A stretch of 64,000 nt of DNA from G963663315 sp963663315 (GTDB lineage: Bacteria > Pseudomonadota > Gammaproteobacteria > Arenicellales > Poriferihabitantaceae): NCBI GenBank assembly GCA_963663315.1, contig OY760176.1:1054001-1118000 (forward strand), in the 5' to 3' direction. The first letter of the stretch is position 1, and the number at the start of each line of letters is the position of its first letter. Positions 55,401 to 62,432 of the stretch are shown piece after piece. A model generated the notes under the pieces. The model made no database searches. It saw only the letters and a list, made by a program, of their open reading frames with translations, and had not been told where the DNA came from. The position numbers and the translations under genes are program-made.

Positions 55401-56123
55401 TCAGTTATCAACCAAATTGGCTGCTGCCAGCAATTCGTCCAGACCCACGAACCCCGGAATGACGATGCCGTTGTCAAGCACCATGGTCGGTGTTCCTCTT
55501 ACACCGATGCGCTGACCGAGCTGGTACTGCTGGGCTACCGGATTGTCACAGGTTTTTGGTTCAACATAACCACCGGACTTGGCGACCGTAATCGATTCTG
55601 GCTGATTCTCGGAGCACCAGACAGAAACAGCTCCACGATAGCTCTCTGATTGCAGGCCTGCCCTTGGGAACATCAGATACCTGACCTGAAGTCCGCGTTT
55701 TTGCAGTTCAGGCACTGTTTTATGAAACTGCCGACAGTAAGTGCAGTCGATATCTGTAAAAACAGTGACATACCGCCCGGTCGCCTCGCCCATCAAAATC
55801 ATTTCAGATTCAGGAATATTTTCAATTTCCCGGGCCATGCCTATGGTCCGCAACTCTTCACCCAGATTCACTCCACGAACGCTATCGTATACCTCACCGA
55901 TCATCAAATAATCGCCTGCGCTATATGCAAATATAGTTTGCCCGCCCACTTTCACGATGTAAGCGCCCGGCATGGGTGACGGCTCGATGGATTCAACAAC
56001 CGTGCCTTCCGCCAGAATACCCGCGAGGTTTTCCCTCAGACCGTCCAGTCCATCATCGGCGCTCACCGCGACAGATAAAACCAGGGCAAATATCACCGTA
56101 ACTGCATTAAATAACTTTTTCAT
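55401..56123 (-). CDS. dsbC: Thiol:disulfide interchange protein DsbC
   Basis: A 240-residue periplasmic disulfide isomerase. A signal peptide (VTVIFALVLSVAVSA) precedes the DsbC dimerisation domain. The thioredoxin domain has the active site FTDIDCTYCRQFH (CTYC instead of the CGYC of E. coli), the cis-proline RGTPTMVLDNG, and a second cysteine pair (WCSENQ, TCDNP). It is convergent with bamE, with nine bases between the genes. Confidence 0.93.
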   Translation of the reverse strand: MKKLFNAVTVIFALVLSVAVSADDGLDGLRENLAGILAEGTVVESIEPSPMPGAYIVKVGGQTIFAYSAGDYLMIGEVYDSVRGVNLGEELRTIGMAREIENIPESEMILMGEATGRYVTVFTDIDCTYCRQFHKTVPELQKRGLQVRYLMFPRAGLQSESYRGAVSVWCSENQPESITVAKSGGYVEPKTCDNPVAQQYQLGQRIGVRGTPTMVLDNGIVIPGFVGLDELLAAANLVDN

Positions 56124-56196
56124 TGGAAATGGGATTTTATAGGATATTGTTTAGTAATATGCCGGATTTGGACGCACGGAGGTCGGACACGGTTGG

Positions 56197-57177
56197 TCAC
56201 GAAAGCAAATGTGCAACCGCTTCGCGCTCTTCCTTCAGTTCCTGTTCAGTGGTTTTCATTCGCTGCCGACTGAATTCACTGATTTTGAGGTCCTGAACTA
56301 TTTTATATTCACTGTCTTTACAGGTCACCGGAAAAGAATATACCAGACCCTTTTCGATTCCATAACTACCATCGGATACTATCCCCATGCTAACCCAATC
56401 GCCCTGTTTTGTACCTGAAATCCAGTCACGCATGTGATTGATAGCAGATGATCCTGCAGAAGCGGCGCTGGAAACTCCGCGTGCCTTGATAATCGCAGCC
56501 CCGCGCTGTTGAACCGTGGGGATAAAATCATTTTTCAGCCACTCATCGTCCACTTTGTCGGCCACCGGACTGCCACCAACCAGCGCTTGCGAAATATCAG
56601 GATATTGAGTTGCAGAATGATTTCCCCAAATCGTTAATCTGGTTAATTGATCATGATGGATACCGAGCTTTTCCGCCAGTTGCGACATTGCACGATTATG
56701 GTCCAGTCGGGTCATCGCAGTAAATTGTGAATTATCCAGGTCCGGAGCGTTGGCTGCTGCAATCAATGCGTTGGTGTTTGCTGGATTGCCGACCACCAGA
56801 ACACGCACATCAGCACAGGCATGATCGTTCAATGACCTGCCCTGTACAGAAAATATTTTGCCATTGTCCTTTAATAACTCGCCGCGCTCCATACCAGGTC
56901 CACGTGGTTTTGACCCCACCAGCAGCGCATAATTCACCCCCGCAAACGCAACATCGGGTTGATCGGAAGCGATGATGCCTGCCAGCAGGGGAAACGCACA
57001 ATCGTTCAGTTCCATCACCACGCCACGGAGTGCATCCATCGCCGGGGGAATTTCCAGCAACTGCAAAATTACTGGCTGGTCTTTGCCAAGCATATCCCCT
57101 GCCGCAATTCGAAACAAAAGCGCATAGGAAATGTTTCCTGCTGCGCCGGTTACTGCAACCCGGACTGGTTCTTTCAT
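56197..57177 (-). CDS. mdh: Malate dehydrogenase (cytosolic-type group)
   Basis: A 326-residue NAD-dependent enzyme of the TCA cycle. VRVAVTGAAGNISYALLFRI is the NAD loop (relatives usually have GQIGY). The substrate arginine is in GSKPRGPGMER, followed by VVGNPANTNALIA, TRLDHNRAMSQLAEK and IWGNHSATQYPD with the catalytic histidine. This is the group related to eukaryotic cytosolic MDH, not the E. coli type. It is divergent from mltD across 85 bases. Confidence 0.95.
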   Translation of the reverse strand: MKEPVRVAVTGAAGNISYALLFRIAAGDMLGKDQPVILQLLEIPPAMDALRGVVMELNDCAFPLLAGIIASDQPDVAFAGVNYALLVGSKPRGPGMERGELLKDNGKIFSVQGRSLNDHACADVRVLVVGNPANTNALIAAANAPDLDNSQFTAMTRLDHNRAMSQLAEKLGIHHDQLTRLTIWGNHSATQYPDISQALVGGSPVADKVDDEWLKNDFIPTVQQRGAAIIKARGVSSAASAGSSAINHMRDWISGTKQGDWVSMGIVSDGSYGIEKGLVYSFPVTCKDSEYKIVQDLKISEFSRQRMKTTEQELKEEREAVAHLLS

Positions 57178-57262
57178 TGAATATTTCTAGTTGGTTTGAC
57201 TATGGCTGATCAGCTCACAAGGCAGTTGACTCAAATTATACCAGAACATACTATCTGGTGTG

Positions 57263-58744
57263 ATGAGATATCTGTCGTTAGCTGCATTTCTACTTATCAT
57301 GGCCCAATTCGGGGGGTGTGGCATTCCCTTCATTATGGCAAACTTCCCCGCTAACCCCGATCCTGAAAAAAGTCATGATATCAGTATCCTGGAATCCGCC
57401 CCTCTTCCGAAACCTGTCGCACGACACGTCGCAGCAGAAGCGATTCCCGTTGAAAAACAAAAACCGGCAGATGAAAAAATCATTACCGCAAAAGCCGATT
57501 CAACCGCCACTTCAATCCCCGTTGACTTATCGGACAATTCAAACACGGTTGTTGAATCCCGGCCTGCAGAAGATTTCTGGCAGGTATTGAGAAATCAGTT
57601 CAGCCTTCAATATTCCGGCGCATCAGATCCTGGATTCAGTAGACACGAACAATTGTTTGACGATCAGAAGTATTTTGATCGACTGTCCAGCCGTGGCTAC
57701 TGGTTCATGCCTTATATACTTGATCAAGTACAAAAAAGAGGAATGCCGGCGGAGATTGTCCTGCTCCCGGCAATAGAAAGCGCCTATCGGGCAGATGCAA
57801 CTTCACGGTCAAAAGCGGCGGGCATGTGGCAATTCATCGCCCCCACTGCAAGACGCTTTGGTCTAAGGCAGGATTCATGGATGGACGGCAGGCGTGATCT
57901 GGTTCAATCAACCCGGGCTGCGCTTGACTATCTGCAATATCTTGCAGAAGAATTTGATCAGAACTGGGAACATGTCTTCGCCGCCTACAATGCAGGTGAA
58001 GGCAAAATACGCAGGGAAATTCTCAAAAACAGAAAGGCAGGCAAACCAACCGGTTTCACGCATCTGAAGTTGCGCAAGGAAACCAGGGACTACCTGCCAA
58101 GGCTATTTACGGTTCGAAACATGATCATCGCCCCTGAAAAATATGGAATCAAACTGGCCCCGGTTCCAAACAGGCAAACCCTGGCGGTCATTGATGCCGG
58201 CACTCAGACTGACTTGCATGTCGCTGCATCCCTGATTCCCGCCTCCGAGAAAAAACTCCGTTATTTTAATATGGGCTACAAACTGGGTGTCACCCCTCCC
58301 GGCGGACCCCACACTATTGTTTTACCGGCCGATATGGCAGATCAGTTACTTGCGGGATTGGACAAGCTAAGCGATCAACAAAGGTTGCGCTGGACACGAC
58401 ATCATGTCAGAAAAGGAGAATACCTGGGACTGATTGCGAAAAAATATCGAGTAACGGTTGATTCGATTACGCATGCCAATCGGCTTTCTTCGCATTTGAT
58501 TCAAATCGGTCAGGTACTCAAGATTCCAATCAGTACTGGTCAATTGCAATATGCAAAACAATCCTCCGGCGAGATCAGCATCCAGGATGGCTATATTCTC
58601 TATACCATCAGACCGGGGGATTCCCTGTGGAAAATTTCCAGAGAAACCAATGCCTCGATTGCACAGATTTTAACCTGGAACGATATGCTTGAGCACAATC
58701 TGTTATTTCCCGGGCAAAAAATAATTATCGGTCTGTCCTCCTGA
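57263..58744 (+). CDS. mltD: Membrane-bound lytic murein transglycosylase D
   Basis: About 493 residues. The lipoprotein signal LAAFLLIMAQFGGC ends at a lipobox cysteine. A long linker leads to the SLT domain with the catalytic glutamate in LLPAIESAYRADATS, followed by KAAGMWQFIAPTARRFGL and FAAYNAGEGKI. Two LysM repeats end the protein (VRKGEYLGLIAKKYRV and IRPGDSLWKISRETN). It cleaves peptidoglycan glycan strands from the outer membrane. The ATG at 57263 is preferred over the preceding GTG. Confidence 0.95.
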   Translation: MRYLSLAAFLLIMAQFGGCGIPFIMANFPANPDPEKSHDISILESAPLPKPVARHVAAEAIPVEKQKPADEKIITAKADSTATSIPVDLSDNSNTVVESRPAEDFWQVLRNQFSLQYSGASDPGFSRHEQLFDDQKYFDRLSSRGYWFMPYILDQVQKRGMPAEIVLLPAIESAYRADATSRSKAAGMWQFIAPTARRFGLRQDSWMDGRRDLVQSTRAALDYLQYLAEEFDQNWEHVFAAYNAGEGKIRREILKNRKAGKPTGFTHLKLRKETRDYLPRLFTVRNMIIAPEKYGIKLAPVPNRQTLAVIDAGTQTDLHVAASLIPASEKKLRYFNMGYKLGVTPPGGPHTIVLPADMADQLLAGLDKLSDQQRLRWTRHHVRKGEYLGLIAKKYRVTVDSITHANRLSSHLIQIGQVLKIPISTGQLQYAKQSSGEISIQDGYILYTIRPGDSLWKISRETNASIAQILTWNDMLEHNLLFPGQKIIIGLSS

Positions 58745-58786
58745 CCAGACTCTGATCGGGGCAGATTCCATACCCTCTACCAGTGA

Positions 58787-59527
58787 TCAATTGCCGTCCT
58801 CGACAATGGACTTTGCAAGCAATAGATCCTCCCAGGTCTTTCTTTTCTGCGACGGACTTCGCAATAGATAAGCCGGATGATAAGTCGGAACCAAAGGGAT
58901 GCCTGTTTCTCCGTAATGATATACCTTGCCACGAATTCGGCCGATAGGATCAGTGGTTTTAAGCAAGGACTGGGCGCTGACAGCGCCGAGGGCGACAATA
59001 ATTGCTGGTTTAATGATCGATAGCTGCCTAAGCAGATAAGGCTCACATTGATCGATTTCATCAATCAAAGGGTTGCGGTTATCGGGAGGCCGGCATTTGA
59101 TCACGTTAGCGATAAATACATCTTTCCGTTCCATCTTCAACGCAGCAATCATTGCATCCAGAAGCTGGCCCGCGCGTCCGACAAACGGCAGCCCCTGCAG
59201 GTCCTCGTTATGACCAGGCGCTTCACCCACAAACATCCATCTTGCGAATGGACTGCCCATCCCGGGAACAGCCCTTGTCCGTGACAAGTGAAGCGGACAT
59301 TTCCGGCACTTGCTAATGGTTTCCGCCAGTTGTTGCAGACATTCAGATTCCTTGCCTGGAACCTCGTCGATGTGACCGACAAGAGAATCATCACTGTCGG
59401 CTGCAGCCGGGATTTCGTCTATGGCATGGAGTTCTATCCGGAGTTCCGGTCGTACTTCCCGTCGCCGCCAGATATCGATTCCGATTTTATCGAGAATCTC
59501 AATCTGACGGTCATTCAGGTCTGCCAT
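58787..59527 (-). CDS. Family-4 uracil-DNA glycosylase
   Basis: About 246 residues from the ATG at 59527 (MADLNDRQIEILDKIGIDIW); a longer frame would overlap leuA. Iron-sulfur cysteines are visible in CRKCPL, IKCRPP and DQCEPYL, the family-4 arrangement. The glycosylase motif GEAPGHNEDLQGLPFVGRAG and the C-terminal PTYHPAYLLRSP complete it. It removes uracil from DNA. It begins five bases after the leuA stop and is probably co-transcribed with leuA. Confidence 0.92.
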   Translation of the reverse strand: MADLNDRQIEILDKIGIDIWRRREVRPELRIELHAIDEIPAAADSDDSLVGHIDEVPGKESECLQQLAETISKCRKCPLHLSRTRAVPGMGSPFARWMFVGEAPGHNEDLQGLPFVGRAGQLLDAMIAALKMERKDVFIANVIKCRPPDNRNPLIDEIDQCEPYLLRQLSIIKPAIIVALGAVSAQSLLKTTDPIGRIRGKVYHYGETGIPLVPTYHPAYLLRSPSQKRKTWEDLLLAKSIVEDGN

Positions 59528-59531
59528 AGAA

Positions 59532-61079
59532 TCAGATTGCTGCCGAGAGTTGAGGATGGGTGCGAAACTCACCCACCGACAGTTTGTTCAATGCGTTAAT
59601 ATACGCTTTGGCGGAAGCGATAATGATATCAAGGTCTACGCCATGACCATTTACGATCACCCCGTCTTTCTCCAGGCGAACGCTGACCTCACCCTGTGCA
59701 TCGGTGCCACTGGTAATACTGTTGACTGAATACAGTTTCAGTGTACTGCCAGAACATACGATCTGGTCAATCGCCCTGAATGTCGCATCCACTACTCCAT
59801 TGCCGGTATCCGTTGCGCTGAACTCCTTGCCCTCAACCTCTATCGAAACGGTTGCGTCAGGTTTCATTCCGGTTTCTGAACGGGTCCGCACATGCACGAT
59901 CGAATATTTATCATTCTCGACCACGTTGTCGGACTCTGCGACCAATACCATGAGATCATCATCAAAAATTTCGTGTTTCCTGTCCGCCATCTCCTTGAAC
60001 CGGTCAAATACCTCGTTGACCTGATCAGCAGAATCAAACTCGAATCCCAGGGCTTTCAGCCTCTGCTTTACAGCATTTCGTCCTGAATGCTTCCCAAGAA
60101 CCATACGATTGGATGCCCAGCCGACGTCTTCAGCAGACATTATTTCGTATGTTTCCCGAGCCTTTATCACACCATCCTGATGGATACCGGCTTCGTGGGC
60201 AAACGCATTGGCGCCGACAATTGCCTTGTTCGGTTGTACTGGAAACCCGGTTATGCTGGAAACCAGACGACTCGCAGGAACAATTTGAGTGGTTTCGATT
60301 TCCGTATCACAATCGAATTCGTCCTGACGGGTTCTGACCGCCATGACTATTTCTTCAAGAGCCGCATTACCCGCCCTCTCTCCCAACCCATTGATTGTGC
60401 ATTCCACCTGCCGGGCGCCTGCCATGACCGCAGACAGGGAATTCGCCACCGCCAGACCAAGGTCATCATGACAATGTACCGAGAAGATCGCCTTATCCGA
60501 ATTCGGGATCGCTTCAATCAACCGTCCGACCAATTCGCCAAACTGAGAGGGTAGATTGTAGCCTACGGTATCCGGAATATTGATCGTGCCTGCGCCCGCA
60601 TCAATGACCTTTTCGATGATCCGGCACAGGAAATCAAACTCTGATCGACCTGCATCCTCCGGTGAAAATTCCACATCATCGGTGTAACCCCTCGCCTGGG
60701 TAACTGCGGCGACAGCATGTTCCACTACCTGATCCGGGTGCATTCTCAACTTGTGCTTCATATGAATTGGAGACGTTGCAATGAATGTATGGATACGGCC
60801 GGATGCAGCCAACTTCAAAGCCTCACCCGCCCTCTCCACATCCTTTGGATTGGCTCTGGCCAGACCACATACCGTACTTTCCCGGATCGTCCCGGCAACC
60901 GCTTGCACAGCACTGAAATCTCCGGGGCTGGCCGCCGGGAAACCTGCTTCAATTACATCCACCTTCATTTTTTCGAGTAATTGAGCGATACGAATTTTCT
61001 CTTCCTGAGTCATGGATGCACCCGGGCTCTGCTCACCGTCCCTCATGGTTGTATCGAATATGATCAATTTATCTTTCAT
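59532..61079 (-). CDS. leuA: 2-isopropylmalate synthase
   Basis: A 515-residue enzyme catalysing the first committed step of leucine synthesis. DTTMRDGEQSPGASM holds the conserved arginine-aspartate site, VHCHDDLGLAVANSL has the metal histidines, and the C-terminal part (from about residue 390) is the leucine-binding regulatory domain. The 350 bases upstream contain a possible leucine leader peptide and a GC-rich hairpin, suggesting attenuation control. leuB, leuC and leuD are not in the window. Confidence 0.96.
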   Translation of the reverse strand: MKDKLIIFDTTMRDGEQSPGASMTQEEKIRIAQLLEKMKVDVIEAGFPAASPGDFSAVQAVAGTIRESTVCGLARANPKDVERAGEALKLAASGRIHTFIATSPIHMKHKLRMHPDQVVEHAVAAVTQARGYTDDVEFSPEDAGRSEFDFLCRIIEKVIDAGAGTINIPDTVGYNLPSQFGELVGRLIEAIPNSDKAIFSVHCHDDLGLAVANSLSAVMAGARQVECTINGLGERAGNAALEEIVMAVRTRQDEFDCDTEIETTQIVPASRLVSSITGFPVQPNKAIVGANAFAHEAGIHQDGVIKARETYEIMSAEDVGWASNRMVLGKHSGRNAVKQRLKALGFEFDSADQVNEVFDRFKEMADRKHEIFDDDLMVLVAESDNVVENDKYSIVHVRTRSETGMKPDATVSIEVEGKEFSATDTGNGVVDATFRAIDQIVCSGSTLKLYSVNSITSGTDAQGEVSVRLEKDGVIVNGHGVDLDIIIASAKAYINALNKLSVGEFRTHPQLSAAI

Positions 61080-61164
61080 GTTCTTGCCTGATTTGAATTT
61101 GTATTATTGCCACCGATTCCGCTTTGCAGGCAGCTTCGGGTATTCAACGGATAAGGGGGAAGTA

Positions 61165-61281
61165 TTAATGCGCCGGCGGGCGCAGTAGCAGAGCAGGCAT
61201 GAGAGACAACGAAGCAGCGCAATCATCGCGAACAGTCGCGATTGCCAAAGACTGACCTGATATTGCAGCTATCTTGTTCAT
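61165..61281 (-). CDS. Possible leuA leader peptide
   Basis: A 38-codon frame upstream of leuA, starting at the ATG at 61279-61281. It has a leucine-rich end: LSLMPALLLRPPAH, with CTG-CTA-CTG in a row. The last codons run into a GC-rich hairpin (61169-61184). This is the layout of an amino-acid attenuator, in which stalling at leucine codons controls folding. There is no clear ribosome binding site and no long T-run after the hairpin, so the call is tentative. A shorter start at the internal ATG (codon 28) is also possible. Confidence 0.35.
   Translation of the reverse strand: MNKIAAISGQSLAIATVRDDCAASLSLMPALLLRPPAH
61169..61184 (-). promoter_or_regulatory. Hairpin at the end of the possible leuA leader
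   Basis: TGCGCC and GGCGCA arms around a four-base loop, overlapping the last codons of the leader peptide. Downstream on the minus strand is TTAATACTT, not a strong terminator tract. It could be an attenuator or pause hairpin. Confidence 0.4.
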
Positions 61282-61352
61282 ACTGTTGAGTCTATAAAAT
61301 AATCCGGCAATTATCAAGCCCTCTGACAAGGATGAGAACTTGATGATTAGAA

Positions 61353-61376
61353 CCCCCTGGCACTCTTGCCAGGGGG
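61353..61376 (-). terminator. Probable terminator hairpin of the tRNA-Arg gene
   Basis: A perfect 10-bp stem (CCCCCTGGCA with TGCCAGGGGG) and a four-base loop, 59 bases past the tRNA 3' end on the minus strand. It is followed there by TTCTAATC, a weak T-tract. The stem is strong enough to end transcription or protect the precursor. It also separates the tRNA unit from the leuA leader. Confidence 0.55.
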
Positions 61377-61434
61377 AAAATCCTGGGGCAGGTCCTTGTG
61401 CCTGTCCGATCGTCGGTATATACCCCGGAATTAA

Positions 61435-61750
61435 TGGCGCCCTCGGCAGGATTCGAACCTGCGACCTATCGCTTCATACCACTATAGCTTTCGCTACCTC
61501 CAGTTTAATCATCGTCTGAATTGATCCTGGAGTTTGTGGTCTGGACTTTCTCTTCACCATAGGGAATCCACAGGTGCTGCCCGTCAAGTCTCTACACATT
61601 CCTAAGGTTAAGGCTTCGCTCGGTATTGCCACCGACAATGTCGGCCAGGTTTCACCGAATTTGAGCAGATTCACACGGAGGGTTTCCCACTCCGGTGCCC
61701 AATTGTTCGCAATCAGGAGGCGATCGCTCTATCCCCTGAGCTACGAAGGC
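61435..61750 (-). tRNA. tRNA-Arg(CCU), interrupted by a group I intron
   Basis: The exons are 61715-61750 (5', 36 nt) and 61435-61474 (3', 40 nt), giving a 76-nt tRNA with encoded CCA. The acceptor stem pairs GCCUUCG with CGAGGGC, leaving discriminator G before CCA. The D stem is GCUC/GAGC. The anticodon stem is AUCGC/GCGAU and the loop is CUCCUAA, so the anticodon is CCU (arginine). The T arm is GCAGG-UUCGAAU-CCUGC. Without removal of the 240-nt insert no functional tRNA could form. An extended -10-like element lies just upstream. Confidence 0.93.
61475..61714 (-). ncRNA. Group I (IC3-like) self-splicing intron in tRNA-Arg(CCU)
   Basis: A 240-nt intron directly after U36 of the anticodon, ending in G as group I introns do. 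P1 forms from exon CCU plus intron GAUUG, loop CGAA, then CAAUU and GGG, giving the expected U-G pair at the 5' splice site. A P2 hairpin (CGGAG/CUCCG) follows. Core elements are P (61648-61662, AAATTCGGTGAAACC), Q (61618-61630, GGCAATACCGAGC), R (61587-61597, GTGTAGAGACT) and S (61543-61554, AAGAGAAAGTCC); R and S pair as P7. A P9 stem (CUCCAG/CUGGAG) and a UAGC-GAAA-GCUA hairpin close the 3' part. The core closely resembles the Azoarcus tRNA-Ile intron. No homing endonuclease is encoded. Confidence 0.93.
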
Positions 61751-61760
61751 ATCAACCCGG

Positions 61761-61769
61761 AGTATATCA
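61761..61769 (-). promoter_or_regulatory. Extended -10 element of the tRNA-Arg gene
   Basis: TGATATACT on the minus strand, an extended -10 box (TGn plus TATACT), 10 bases before the first base of the tRNA. No good -35 box is visible, which is acceptable with an extended -10. Confidence 0.5.
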
Positions 61770-61865
61770 GTATTCTGTCCTGTATTTTGACATTTTCCAT
61801 GAGTGTGATTAAATAGGGAATAATATTCCATAATACGATAAATGTTAGAGATTGGAGATCAGGGC

Positions 61866-62324
61866 ATGGACCAGATAGATATTAAAATCCTGGATTGTTT
61901 GCAACATGATGCGAGCATGACGACGGCGGAAATTTCTGAAAAGGTAAATCTGAGCAAAACACCCTGCTGGCGACGGATACAGATGTTGGAGAGTTCCGGC
62001 GTTATAGGCAAGCGGGTGGCATTGCTCAATCGGGAAAAACTGGACCGCAACATGGATGTGTTCGTGTCAATTCGAACCAACCAGCATAACGCCAAATGGT
62101 TCAGAAAGTTTTCAAATGTAGTGAATAGTATGCCGGAAGTAGTTGAATTCTATCGTATGAGTGGAGAAGTGGATTATCTGATGCGTGTGGTCGTGACGGA
62201 CATGAAAGCATACGACCGATTCTATCAACGGCTGATCGAGCAAATAGATATCAATGACGTCAGCTCGAATTTTGCGATGGAACAAATCAAATATACCACT
62301 GCAATCCCCCTGTACAAAACTTAA
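61866..62324 (+). CDS. Lrp/AsnC-family transcriptional regulator
   Basis: About 152 residues from the ATG at 61866; the frame is open eight codons earlier. An N-terminal helix-turn-helix (MDQIDIKILDCLQHDASMTTAEISEKVNLSKTPCWRRIQ) is followed by the ligand-binding RAM domain (MPEVVEFYRMSGEVDYLMRVVV). Such proteins bind amino acids and control transport or metabolism genes. The next gene, 108 bases downstream on the same strand, encodes a peptide-binding transport protein that may be its target; this is inference. Confidence 0.9.
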   Translation: MDQIDIKILDCLQHDASMTTAEISEKVNLSKTPCWRRIQMLESSGVIGKRVALLNREKLDRNMDVFVSIRTNQHNAKWFRKFSNVVNSMPEVVEFYRMSGEVDYLMRVVVTDMKAYDRFYQRLIEQIDINDVSSNFAMEQIKYTTAIPLYKT

Positions 62325-62432
62325 GTCCGTTCTCTGAAATCAAATTGAGCGCCCCAGACACACAATTTGATCCTGTCAGATGCTTGGCCTATCATTATAA
62401 AGAGAAAAGGAAACCTGCTCCGGAGAGCGTGG

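Noticed and set aside
59528..59572. Longer N terminus of the uracil-DNA glycosylase
   Set aside because: It would overlap the leuA coding end, and the next ATG (59527) gives the usual family start.
61474..61674. A 66-codon frame on the minus strand inside the tRNA intron
   Set aside because: It covers the conserved ribozyme core elements, has no endonuclease motif (LAGLIDADG, GIY-YIG, HNH) and no ribosome binding site; the sequence is constrained as RNA.
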